DNA of 64,000 nt from Lachnospiraceae bacterium (GTDB lineage: Bacteria; Bacillota; Clostridia; Lachnospirales; Lachnospiraceae), in the NCBI GenBank assembly GCA_910576125.1, contig CAJTHM010000018.1:92312-156311 (forward strand). Reading direction: 5' to 3'. The position numbers and the translations under genes are program-made. Shown here piece after piece: positions 53,669-63,045 of the stretch. The notes beneath the pieces are model-generated. The model did not search any database and was not told the DNA's origin. It saw nothing but the letters and a program-made list of their open reading frames with translations. The first letter of the stretch is position 1; each line of letters begins with the position of its first letter.

Positions 53669-55714
53669 CTAAATATCATTTGAAGAAAATGGTGAGTCTT
53701 CCCTTTCAGTAATGGTATTGCTGCATATGAAAACCGGCCAATAATCAATGGCTTCTTGGAGTTTATTGTGTAAAACCATTAAAGGATTATAAATATTGCC
53801 TGCTTCCATAGTATGATTTGTATGTTTAATGTGCCCTTTTATCCATAGCCAGAAATTTTTCTTATCAGATTTGGTACCTTTTAGAAGCTGACCTTTAATG
53901 CGAAAAAAAAGATGATTTAATCGCATCAGTTTTCCTGTTGCAAAATGATTGCATAATTCTTGGCACTGATATATATATTTATTCTTTTCCTTGATAATTG
54001 ATTGGAATTGATTCATATTTAACGTTAGTTCATGATATTCTCTCTGGAGTATTTGGTAATTTTGTTCCGCTATTCTTTTCTGTTCATTAACTATATTTTC
54101 CCATTGGATATTACTTTGGTCAAAAGTTTGTTTATATGTTGATAATTCTTCGGCGTGAGCTGCTTCTAAATTATGATATTTATTTTCCAGTTCTTGTATA
54201 TAATGCTCAAGCAAATCTATTTGATTTCTTTGCTCTGTATACCCAATTTTAGTTGCAATTAAGTCAAATAATTTTGTATCATATTCTGTAGTACTCTGAT
54301 AATTTATCGATGTTATTGATTGTTCATAATTGGTTGCATAGTATGCAACTAAATATCCTTCTCTTAAAGGCAATATCCCTTCTTCAGATAATTTTTTATA
54401 GAGTTCCGATATATTGCCTTTTTCTTTCTCGGCTTTCCACATTTGGTATGTGGAAATAGAAGATATAGTAATATAAGATTTTTCAACAAATTGGTATCCT
54501 GACTTTTTAAGTAGTAACTCATAATCTTGTCTCAGATACTCTTCCACGCTTATCCATTTGTCATCTGCTATTAACCGTGCTCGCATCAATAAATAAGCTA
54601 TGCTATTAATATTGGGGACAAGATAAAGTACTCCTTTTTGAGCGTGCTTAGCAATAGCTTGGATTAAAAATATTATAGATTCATCATCAGAATATTCCAT
54701 GACTTCGCTATTCCAAGCAAAATCACAAATAGGGATGGATTCATCAAGCTGAGCTAAGTCCGCCAAAATAAATTCACCCTGTAGGCCATATTTTTCAAAA
54801 GTCTGAGATGCTTTCTCTAATGCAATCGAGCTGAAGTCCACCAATACTACATGATATCCCTTTCGAGCCAGACAAGCAGAAAGATGCCCGCTACCGCATC
54901 CCATTTCAATGAGTGAATCCCCCTCTTTTAGACCATGTTCAAGCAATATTTTCTCTATTTCATTTGCCCATTGGATTTCGCTGTCTTCAATAGTTATATT
55001 GTATGTTTCAGCAACATCGTTCCATAAGCCCTGTTTAAGAACCAACTGATTAGAAGCGACTAATTTACAGCTATTTTCTTTTTCGTACACCACTAAAACC
55101 TGTTCGCCTATCCAATGAGTTTCTTTTAAAATAGAAGTATCAATAACCTCAAGTTGAGCTAGATGTCCCCCTTGAGGACAATTTTTTATAAAAAATGCCT
55201 TATCAAATATATTGATGTGACTAGGTTCTCCGCTGGTATCGTTAATAGGACACATGCAAACAAGGAATCTTTTAGCCCGATTAAATAGCTTTTGCAACTC
55301 TTTCTCTGGATTTTTGAGGTGCTCCAATACATTTGAAGAAAAAATTACGTCAAATGTATCTGTTATAGTTTCTAATGCAGCACATATAAAACAACATTTA
55401 GGAAATTTTTGAGAGGCACTCTTTACAGCATGTTCGGTTAACTCAATTCCTATAACTTTGCTTTTTGGGAACTTCTTTTGCATAAAGTTAACCGCTTCGC
55501 CTTCAGCACAGCCAACATCGCAAATCGACAATCTTTCATGCATAATAACGTCAATATAGGCTTGATTGATGTGTTCCCACGCAACTTTGGAAAAGAAAAG
55601 AGTCTGGTTGCCCCCATCATAATAAGACCATAGTCCCTCGCCAAAATATTTTTCCCACCATTCAAGCGAATTTACTTCATATTCTTTTGACAACTGATCT
55701 TTCATGATATCCAT
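53669..55714 (-). CDS. Tandem SAM-methyltransferase protein with C-terminal coiled coil
   Basis: 681 residues from ATG 55714, which has GGAGG eight bases upstream. The first methyltransferase (about 15-220) has LSICDVGCAEGEAVNF. The second (about 235-460) has MGCGSGHLSACLARKGYHVV, almost identical to motif I of the giant 1490-residue protein and so a duplicated module. A coiled coil of about 80 residues follows (about 490-590). A basic tail ends the protein. It likely methylates sugars of the exported chain, perhaps as the cap recognised by Wzt. Could also methylate a lipid or peptide; only the context supports the glycan. Confidence 0.83.
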   Translation of the reverse strand: MDIMKDQLSKEYEVNSLEWWEKYFGEGLWSYYDGGNQTLFFSKVAWEHINQAYIDVIMHERLSICDVGCAEGEAVNFMQKKFPKSKVIGIELTEHAVKSASQKFPKCCFICAALETITDTFDVIFSSNVLEHLKNPEKELQKLFNRAKRFLVCMCPINDTSGEPSHINIFDKAFFIKNCPQGGHLAQLEVIDTSILKETHWIGEQVLVVYEKENSCKLVASNQLVLKQGLWNDVAETYNITIEDSEIQWANEIEKILLEHGLKEGDSLIEMGCGSGHLSACLARKGYHVVLVDFSSIALEKASQTFEKYGLQGEFILADLAQLDESIPICDFAWNSEVMEYSDDESIIFLIQAIAKHAQKGVLYLVPNINSIAYLLMRARLIADDKWISVEEYLRQDYELLLKKSGYQFVEKSYITISSISTYQMWKAEKEKGNISELYKKLSEEGILPLREGYLVAYYATNYEQSITSINYQSTTEYDTKLFDLIATKIGYTEQRNQIDLLEHYIQELENKYHNLEAAHAEELSTYKQTFDQSNIQWENIVNEQKRIAEQNYQILQREYHELTLNMNQFQSIIKEKNKYIYQCQELCNHFATGKLMRLNHLFFRIKGQLLKGTKSDKKNFWLWIKGHIKHTNHTMEAGNIYNPLMVLHNKLQEAIDYWPVFICSNTITEREDSPFSSNDI

Positions 55715-55842
55715 CACGAATGCCTCCACAGACTTTATAGGCTTCTACTCGCCTTGATTAAAAAAACGCTGTAATTATGATGCTTTAATCGGAAAATATT
55801 TTACTAAAAATATTGTGAACTGGAATGCATGATTCTTTTAAT

Positions 55843-56955
55843 TCATCTCTTCCAATCTAAAATAATCCGGGCAATCCGTTCACAAGCGTGCCCGTCTCCA
55901 TAGGGATTTACCGCATGTGCCATCTGGTCATATGTGTCCTTTTCGGTCAACAATATTTTTGCACTTTCATAAATATCATTTTCGTTTGTGCCTACGACTT
56001 TTACCGTCCCTGCTTCTACGGCTTCGGGACGTTCCGTTTCTGTACGCAGCACCAATACCGGAACGCCGCAGGCAGGAGCTTCTTCTTGAAGGCCGCCAGA
56101 ATCAGTCATTACCATATGACTCCTAGCCATCAGGTTGTGCATGTCTTCCACATCTAATGGTTTGACAAGATGCACCCTCTCGATTTCTCCTAAAACAGTT
56201 TCGGCGGTTCTTTTGACCACTGGATTCATATGCACAGGATAAACAACCTCAATATCCAAAAATTCTTCTGCAATCCGTTTTATGGCGCGACATATGTTTT
56301 CTAACGGCTGTCCCAGGTTCTCACGTCTATGTGCTGTCACCAGAACACAACGTTTTCCGATAAAATTGATATGGCGGACATCATTATCTTTATACTGGTA
56401 ATTTTCTTTTACAGTGGTTTTAAAAGCATCTATCACTGTGTTGCCAGTCACATATATGTGGTTTTTGATATTCTCTTTTTCCAGGTTGCGTTTGTTGCTT
56501 TCAGTAGGAGAGAAGTGTAACTCCGCGATACGCCCTGTGAGGCATCGGTTCATTTCTTCTGGAAAAGGAGAATATTTATCATATGTCCTTAGGCCAGCTT
56601 CCACATGACCTACAGGTATTTGTTGATAAAATGCAGCCAATGCGGCTACAAAGGACGTGGATGTATCTCCATGCACTAAGACAATATCTGGTTTTTCTGT
56701 TACCAAAACGGATTCTAGCTTCTTAAGTACGGATGTCGTGATTGTAACCAAAGTCTGTTTTGGTTGCATGACATCCAGATTATATTTTACCTTTGTCCCA
56801 AAGATATCGATGACCTGCTGGAGCATTTCCCGATGCTGCCCTGTCAGGCAGACCACGCTCTCTATTTCTTCATGCCTCTCCAGCTCTTTCACCAATGGGC
56901 ACATCTTGATGGCCTCCGGCCTTGTCCCAAACACACTCATTACTTTAATTTTCAT
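55843..56955 (-). CDS. wecB: UDP-N-acetylglucosamine 2-epimerase (non-hydrolysing)
   Basis: 370 residues. KVMSVFGTRPEAIKMCPLV is the family start, VHGDTSTSF, HVEAGLRT and LVTAHRRENLG are catalytic-site blocks and TDSGGLQEEAP is the UDP-binding motif. It interconverts UDP-GlcNAc and UDP-ManNAc, a precursor for ManNAc-containing linkage units or polymers. ATG 56955. Confidence 0.96.
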   Translation of the reverse strand: MKIKVMSVFGTRPEAIKMCPLVKELERHEEIESVVCLTGQHREMLQQVIDIFGTKVKYNLDVMQPKQTLVTITTSVLKKLESVLVTEKPDIVLVHGDTSTSFVAALAAFYQQIPVGHVEAGLRTYDKYSPFPEEMNRCLTGRIAELHFSPTESNKRNLEKENIKNHIYVTGNTVIDAFKTTVKENYQYKDNDVRHINFIGKRCVLVTAHRRENLGQPLENICRAIKRIAEEFLDIEVVYPVHMNPVVKRTAETVLGEIERVHLVKPLDVEDMHNLMARSHMVMTDSGGLQEEAPACGVPVLVLRTETERPEAVEAGTVKVVGTNENDIYESAKILLTEKDTYDQMAHAVNPYGDGHACERIARIILDWKR

Positions 56956-57005
56956 TTTTTGCTACCTATCCTTTGAGTGCCAAACCCCATATGCTTTCTG
57001 CTCCG

Positions 57006-58139
57006 TCACAGCCCCACCGCTTCCATGAGGCTGTCCCATTCCCTTAAACGGCTGTCCCATGAATTGGCCAGCAGGAATTCTTTCTGCTGCTTTACAGTGT
57101 ATTTAGGAGGGAATTGCTCCCTTTTCAAAGTTTCAATTAGCTCGACATAGTCCTCCTGCGTCCTGTAGAAATAGATGTAATCCTCAAAGCGGCGGATTTC
57201 GTCATAGTACACAGAAACTATACATTTGCCCAGCGAGACATATTCATAGAGCTTCACTGGATCCACCCATTCCACGATATCGTTTACGACAAACGGCATT
57301 ATCAGGCATGAATAGTCTTTTGTCTTCTGATGCAATGCATTATGTGGGATGACTCCTTCATATATAAGGCCAGGACATCCTGAAAATGTCTTTCCATCCC
57401 ATGGCCCAATCAGGTGATATTCTATCCCTTCGTTCATAGCCAGGCTCTTTTTCAAAAGCCCATAATCAAGCCATCCTGCCAATGTCCCAAAATATCCAAT
57501 CTCATATCTGCCCCTCACACGTCTTCCCCTATGAGGCTCTATCGTTCGGCTAATATCTGTCCCATTCCGGATGACTCTTTTGGGGATATCCTTGCTTACG
57601 TGTTCCTGCATCTTGTCATAAAGTCTTTGGCAGCTTGCCACCAGTGCATCACATCGTTGCAGCAGTGCCTTTTCCTGGCTTAGAACCTGGGCAACGCCTT
57701 TCCGGTATGGATAGAGAGCCTCATGGTTGTCCATGCAGTCATATATCACCTTGCCATTATAGCTTGCCGGAATGTATCGGTAATATAGCGGATACCCTAT
57801 TACAATCCCATCATATGATTCTATGTGCCGGAAAAGATGGGTAACTGCCGTGCGCGCTAGGCAACCTATCACGGCGTTCTTTTCTTGGAATGGCAATGTC
57901 CATAAGATTCCATACTTTTGGGGATGGTTCGCTTTATCGCTCATACAGCATTGGAACACGCTCCTTGGGAATATGACCATGACATCATATTCTGTTTCCA
58001 GATGTCGGCCTATTACCTGGGGGCGCTGGTAAATCCACTGCCAGTCTATTCCCATTATATAAAGAAGTTTTTTCCTGCCCACTACCCTAAACCTTTGGCA
58101 AGCAATACTTAAAAGCCAGCCAGCCCGCCTGCCTTTCAT
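57006..58139 (-). CDS. Glycosyltransferase, TuaH/GT1-like
   Basis: 377 residues. RKKLLYIMGIDWQWIYQRPQ begins a GT-B-type protein of the kind found in teichuronic acid loci. IYDCMDNHEALYPYRKG and the donor-side EWVDPVKLYEYVSLGKCIV occur in family positions. The start is unsure: ATG 58139 has no clear ribosome binding site and a GTG at 58082 would begin nearer the conserved domain. It is the first gene of the long leftward operon in this window; no clear leftward promoter was recognised in the 160 bases upstream. Confidence 0.8.
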   Translation of the reverse strand: MKGRRAGWLLSIACQRFRVVGRKKLLYIMGIDWQWIYQRPQVIGRHLETEYDVMVIFPRSVFQCCMSDKANHPQKYGILWTLPFQEKNAVIGCLARTAVTHLFRHIESYDGIVIGYPLYYRYIPASYNGKVIYDCMDNHEALYPYRKGVAQVLSQEKALLQRCDALVASCQRLYDKMQEHVSKDIPKRVIRNGTDISRTIEPHRGRRVRGRYEIGYFGTLAGWLDYGLLKKSLAMNEGIEYHLIGPWDGKTFSGCPGLIYEGVIPHNALHQKTKDYSCLIMPFVVNDIVEWVDPVKLYEYVSLGKCIVSVYYDEIRRFEDYIYFYRTQEDYVELIETLKREQFPPKYTVKQQKEFLLANSWDSRLREWDSLMEAVGL

Positions 58140-58213
58140 ATACTAGCCGGTGATAATCCGCCATTATCATGCCTTGATCACAAGCATTCCAGGCACTAGT
58201 TTTCATGAAATCC

Positions 58214-58242
58214 TTGTTTTCAAGAATGTTTTACAGTATAAT
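58214..58242 (+). promoter_or_regulatory. Sigma-A-type promoter of the AAA/PD-(D/E)XK pair
   Basis: TTGTTT (58214-58219), a 17-base spacer and a consensus TATAAT (58237-58242), about 60 bases before the ATG at 58303. The region between the divergent genes (58140-58302) therefore belongs mainly to the rightward unit. Confidence 0.65.
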
Positions 58243-58302
58243 TTCTATAAAGGCAGCTGCAAATTCCGTCATAAATTATGCATCAAAGAAAGCGACAGGT
58301 AT

Positions 58303-60105
58303 ATGGCAAGAACAGTAAGCATTGGAAATCAGGATTTTGAGAGTCTGAGGAAGAGGAATAATTTCTATGTGGATAAGACCGGTTTCATAAAGGAATGGTG
58401 GGAATCGGACGATGCCGTGACGCTGATTGCCCGTCCCCGGCGTTTTGGAAAGACATTGGCAATGAATATGCTGGAGAAGTTCTTTTCGATGGAATATGCG
58501 GGCAGAGGAGACCTGTTTGAGGGGTTGAGCATATGGGAAGAAAAATCCCCCTTGGGGGATTATAAATATCGCCAGCTACAGGGGACGTACCCTGTTATAA
58601 TGCTCAGTTTTGCGGATATCAAAGAGACCTCCTTTGCGCAGGCGAGAAAAGCCATATGCCGTACTATCAAGCTGCTGTTTGACAGATTTGACTTTTTGCT
58701 GGAAGGGGATTTGCTGAGCCAGAGCGAAAAGGATGACTTCAGGCAGATATCTGTAGAAATGGAAGATAATGCGGCATCTTTTTCTCTGAAAGTTTTGTCC
58801 ATTTATCTGTCTCGTTACTATGGCAGGAAAGTAATTATTCTTCTGGATGAATATGATACTCCCATGCAGGAGGCATATGTGAATGGGTATTGGGAGGAGA
58901 TGGTCGCATTCACCAGGAGCCTGTTCAATGCCGCATTCAAGACGAATCCTTATCTGGAGCGGGCAATCATGACGGGGATTACAAGAATCAGCAGAGAATC
59001 CATGTTCTCGGATTTGAACAATCTGGAGGTAGTGACCATTACTTCGGAAAAATATGCGGATAGTTTCGGATTTACGGAAGAAGAAGTGTTTGCGGCTCTG
59101 GATGAATATGGCCTGTCTGACAGGAAAGAGGAAGTGAAGCAGTGGTATGATGGGTTTGTGTTCGGAAACCGTACAGATATTTACAACCCATGGTCTATCA
59201 TCAATTATCTGGATAAAGGGAAGGCGGCGTCCTACTGGGTCAATACCAGTTCTAACAGCTTGGTTGGGAAACTGGTACGTGAGGGAAGCCCGGAACTTAA
59301 GATGACTATGGAAAGGCTGCTTCAGGAGGAGGGTTTCCGGGCCACGCTTGATGAGCAGGTTGTTTTTGATCAGTTGGATCAGGGCGACGACGCTATATGG
59401 AGCTTGCTGCTTGCCAGCGGTTACCTGAAAGCGGAGCATGTGGAATTTAAGAAAGAAAGCGGAGAAACAGAATATGATTTGAAGCTGACGAACATGGAAG
59501 TGCGCTTGATGTTCCGTCAGATGATTAAGGATTGGTTCAGGGGATGCCGCAGAGTCAATAATGCGTTCCTGCAGGCTCTGCTGGCGGATGATATAAAGGC
59601 GATGAATGCTTATATGAACAAGGTCGCTCTGCAGACTTTCAGTTATTTTGATATGGGAAAGAAACCCTCTGAATTTGAGCCGGAGCGATTTTATCATGGT
59701 TTTGTGCTGGGGATGATGGTGGAATTGGCGGATAGATATGTGTTAAACTCTAACCAGGAAAGCGGGTTTGGCAGGTATGATGTGATGTTGGAGCCAAAGC
59801 GGGAGGGCAGGGCTGCGGATAATCGGGATTTGGATGCGATTATTATAGAATATAAGGTGCAGGATACAGATGAGGAGCAGGAACTTACGGATACAGTGGA
59901 AGAGGCGTTGGCGCAGATAGAGCGGCAGAGGTATGATGAGGCGCTGGAGGCGAAAGGGATTCCCGGGGGACGGATTCGGAAGTATGGGTTTGCTTTTTGC
60001 GGGAAGAGGGTGTTGATTGGGAAAGGGGGTACACATGCCGAGGACAGTGAGCATCGGATGTCAGGACTTCGAGACGATTCGGAGGGAAGGTTATTTTTAT
60101 GTTGA
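58303..60105 (+). CDS. AAA-ATPase-like / PD-(D/E)XK nuclease-domain protein, copy 1
   Basis: 600 residues from ATG 58303; the frame open from 58150 includes the promoter. Domain 1 (about 5-230) is PF09820 AAA-ATPase-like, with a degenerate P-loop RPRRFGKTLAMNML and Walker B IILLDEYDTPMQEAY. The C-terminal domain (about 465-590) is DUF1703/PD-(D/E)XK with GFGRYDVMLEP and IIEYKV, which fit the D-ExK metal triad. The family ends at GKRVLIG; here 27 extra residues run into the next gene in another frame. Biological role of the family is unknown although it is highly expanded in anaerobic gut bacteria. Confidence 0.85.
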   Translation: MARTVSIGNQDFESLRKRNNFYVDKTGFIKEWWESDDAVTLIARPRRFGKTLAMNMLEKFFSMEYAGRGDLFEGLSIWEEKSPLGDYKYRQLQGTYPVIMLSFADIKETSFAQARKAICRTIKLLFDRFDFLLEGDLLSQSEKDDFRQISVEMEDNAASFSLKVLSIYLSRYYGRKVIILLDEYDTPMQEAYVNGYWEEMVAFTRSLFNAAFKTNPYLERAIMTGITRISRESMFSDLNNLEVVTITSEKYADSFGFTEEEVFAALDEYGLSDRKEEVKQWYDGFVFGNRTDIYNPWSIINYLDKGKAASYWVNTSSNSLVGKLVREGSPELKMTMERLLQEEGFRATLDEQVVFDQLDQGDDAIWSLLLASGYLKAEHVEFKKESGETEYDLKLTNMEVRLMFRQMIKDWFRGCRRVNNAFLQALLADDIKAMNAYMNKVALQTFSYFDMGKKPSEFEPERFYHGFVLGMMVELADRYVLNSNQESGFGRYDVMLEPKREGRAADNRDLDAIIIEYKVQDTDEEQELTDTVEEALAQIERQRYDEALEAKGIPGGRIRKYGFAFCGKRVLIGKGGTHAEDSEHRMSGLRDDSEGRLFLC

Positions 60106-61714
60106 CAAATCATATTTCATAAAGGAATGGTGGGAAGAGGGGGACAGCGCGACCCTGATCACCCGGCCCAGGCGTTTTGGGAAGACATTGACCATGAGCA
60201 TGGTGGAGAAGTTCCTTTCTGTGGAGTACGCGGGCAGGGGCGACCTGTTCGCAGGCCTGGCTATCTGGAAAGAGGAGAAGTTCCGCAGGCTTCAGGGGAC
60301 ATACCCGGTGCTCATGCTCAGCTTTGCGGATATCAAGGAGACATCCTTTGCGCAGGCGAGGAAAGCGATGTGCCGCGTGATTAAGGCGCTTTACGACAGG
60401 TTCGATTTCCTGCTGGAGGATGGCCCGTTAAGCGAGAGCGAGAAGAGGGACTTCAGGGAGATATCGGCGGACATGGAGGACAGTGCGGCGTCCTTTTCGC
60501 TGAAGATGCTGTGCTGCTATCTGTCCCGTTATTATGGAAAAAAGGTGGTAATCCTGTTAGACGAATATGATACGCCCATGCAGGAGGCTTATGTGAACGG
60601 ATTCTGGAATGAGATGGCTGCATTTACCAGAAGCCTGTTCAATGCCACTTTCAAGACAAATCCATATATGGAACGCGCCATCATGACAGGAATCACGAGA
60701 GTAGGGAGGGAGTCCATGTTCTCGGATTTGAACAACTTAAAGGTGGTGACGGTCACCTCGGAGGAATATGGGGACTGCTTTGGTTTCACGGAAGAGGAGG
60801 TGTCTGCCTCCATGGATGAGTTCGGACTCGTGGAAAAAGGAGAAGTATGCGCATGGTATGACGGTTTCGCGTTCGGGAAAAAACGAAGCATTTACAATCC
60901 CTGGTCCATCATAAACTACCTGGACAAACGGCAGTTCAGGCCTTACTGGGCGAACACCAGCTCCAACAGTCTGGTCGGAAAGCTGGTCCGGGAAGGGATA
61001 CCGGATGTAAAAATCATCATGGAAGATCTGCTGCAGGGAAAATCCTTCCACACGACAATTGACGAACAAATCATATTCGCCCAGCTTGACCATAACATAA
61101 ATGCAATCTGGAGCCTGCTCCTGGCCAGCGGCTATCTGAAAGCGGAGCATGTCACGTATGATGAACGCGGAAAAGCGGATTATGAGCTGCGGCTGACGAA
61201 CCGGGAAGTGCGGATGATGTTTGAGCGCATGATTGATGGCTGGCTCGCGGAATATACCCCGGACTATAATGCCTTTGTCAAGGCGCTGCTGCTGGGCGAC
61301 AAAAAGGCGATGAACATCTATATGAACAGGACAGCCATGGCCACCTTCAGCTGCTTTGACTCGGGAAACAGGCCGTCAGAGGCTTCGGAGCCGGAGCGGT
61401 TCTACCATGGTTTTGTGCTGGGACTGATGGTTGACCTGGCGGACAGGTACAGCATTACATCGAACAGGGAGAGCGGATTCGGACGTTATGATGTCATGCT
61501 GGAGCCGAGAAACAGGGACGATGACGCGTTCATCTTTGAGTTCAAGGTGCTCGACCCGGGGGAGGAGTGCAGCCTGGAGGATACTGTGTGTGCAGCTTTG
61601 AAGCAGATTGAGGAAAAGCGCTATGCCTGCACATTGGAAGAGAAAGGAATTCCAGGAGATAAAATTCGGAAATACGGCTTTGCCTTTGAGGGGAAGAAGG
61701 TGCTGATTGGTTGA
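60035..61714 (+). CDS. AAA-ATPase-like / PD-(D/E)XK nuclease-domain protein, copy 2
   Basis: 559 residues from ATG 60035 with AAAGGGGG upstream. It overlaps copy 1 by 71 bases. It keeps RPRRFGKTLTMSM, VILLDEYDTPMQEAYVNGFW and the nuclease motif FGRYDVMLEP with FEFKV, so both active sites look intact. Protein similarity to copy 1 is high along the whole length but base composition is noticeably more GC-rich, so this is not a recent duplication in place. It ends at the family-typical GKKVLIG. Function unknown. Confidence 0.86.
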   Translation: MPRTVSIGCQDFETIRREGYFYVDKSYFIKEWWEEGDSATLITRPRRFGKTLTMSMVEKFLSVEYAGRGDLFAGLAIWKEEKFRRLQGTYPVLMLSFADIKETSFAQARKAMCRVIKALYDRFDFLLEDGPLSESEKRDFREISADMEDSAASFSLKMLCCYLSRYYGKKVVILLDEYDTPMQEAYVNGFWNEMAAFTRSLFNATFKTNPYMERAIMTGITRVGRESMFSDLNNLKVVTVTSEEYGDCFGFTEEEVSASMDEFGLVEKGEVCAWYDGFAFGKKRSIYNPWSIINYLDKRQFRPYWANTSSNSLVGKLVREGIPDVKIIMEDLLQGKSFHTTIDEQIIFAQLDHNINAIWSLLLASGYLKAEHVTYDERGKADYELRLTNREVRMMFERMIDGWLAEYTPDYNAFVKALLLGDKKAMNIYMNRTAMATFSCFDSGNRPSEASEPERFYHGFVLGLMVDLADRYSITSNRESGFGRYDVMLEPRNRDDDAFIFEFKVLDPGEECSLEDTVCAALKQIEEKRYACTLEEKGIPGDKIRKYGFAFEGKKVLIG

Positions 61715-61796
61715 GCGGCAGCATAACACTTATTTGGCGGCAGGACAGGGGTGGATATTCCCTGGCATGAATCAAGGGTTTCCAGGCTGTAGTATA

Positions 61797-63005
61797 TTTT
61801 TTGTAAACCTTCGGACGGCATTGTTCCTGATAAGGACAACCAGCACAATGATTTCTGTCAAATGATACCCTGCATTGTCTTGTTGATTTTGTATAGCTCT
61901 GACTTATTGGAACGTGGTCCGCTGCGCATTTCAGCAGACGTGTGCCATCTTCATTAAATTCAAAATCTGCCAGTGCATCAGGGGATTCTTTGCCGATTAA
62001 GGCTGTTGTTACCAGGCGGACATTCTTTTCTTTTGCAAGTGCAATGTTGTCCTGCCTGCCATAACCGCCATCTGTAACCAGAATGATTTTTTCTTCGGAC
62101 TTTTCCATTGCCGAAAGAGTTTCCTGGAGAAACCGACTGTCTGTATGGGTGTTCTTATCATACTGGTAATCCGTCACGACAGAACCATTTTTGCCGACCG
62201 TCTCCTCTATGTTTGCAGAATATCCCCTGTACTGCTTACCCGCCTTGTTTCTGTAAGTGGCATCCGGGTCAGAAGGATTCTGGAGCGCGGACGAATTCAT
62301 CGTACCGTCCTGCTTTGTCCTCATGCGGCGTTTTTCGTTTTCCACAACAGTCTGGTTAGAAAGGCATCTGGTAAAAAGCTGGTACTCCGTCACGTCTTCA
62401 AAATCTGTTCTGCACAGATGCAGCAGACAGTCGCTGTCTGTGAGAAGCCTCTGGATAATGGCCTCCATGTCATCATTTCTATGATGATAGAAAATGCGGT
62501 TATAGTCATTCGGGCCGGCATAATGTCTCAGTTGTTCCGGAATGATATCCGGCTGCTTTTTTGTGAGATAAACGACCAGCTTTGATATGCAGATATAAAT
62601 CAGTTCCATGCGGCGGATGCGACCATTCAGCTTCATGATTTTAGCTATTTTGCCACTAAGGTCTTTTACACAGTCATGATATAAGTCCACCCCATGAAGT
62701 GTTTCATAGTCATAGCATCTTTTACGGAAACGGCTCAGGGTTTTATCTGATACAGGCTGTTCCACAAAGCTTGTGGTATGCAGGGCGTACTGGAGATGAA
62801 GGTCAAGCATCAGGTTCTCAACAATTTCATCGTCCGAATAATCAAAAAGCTCTTTGATGATAAGCGCACCGATGATTACATTAACAAGTGTATTGGATCT
62901 GGATACCTTGTCACTATACAGGACAGAAAAACGTTCTTCATCTATTGCCGGAAAAATCTCATCAGCAAAGATTTTTGCCCAGGATTTTTCCAGAGCTTTT
63001 TTCAC
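61797..63005 (-). pseudogene. IS1182-family transposase, C-terminally truncated
   Basis: The leftward frame begins at GTG 63005 (KKALEKSWAKIFADEIFP) and shows the transposase hallmarks VNVIIGALIIKELF, PVSDKTLSRFRKRC, VTDGGYGRQDNIALA and the zinc-like CAGCPYQEQCRPKVYKK. Family similarity stops there, near 61797, and the usual R-N-G-V-E-x-V-P C-terminus is missing. The frame stays open until 61542, antisense to the AAA gene. Between LNGRIRRM and ELIYICISK about 17 residues present in relatives seem deleted. It is therefore an inactive remnant. Confidence 0.75.
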
Positions 63006-63045
63006 GCTCAGTTAGTGATATAAAGCTGTCGTCAAAGGACAACTG

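Noticed and set aside
58576..59697. 373-codon open frame on the minus strand
   Set aside because: Antisense to AAA/PD-(D/E)XK copy 1, whose motifs are intact on the plus strand.
31250..61714. AAA gene copies as direct repeats for homologous recombination around the glycan cassette
   Set aside because: The left copy belongs to a clearly different subfamily at the protein level and shares no long nucleotide identity with the right copies, so simple homologous exchange is unlikely.
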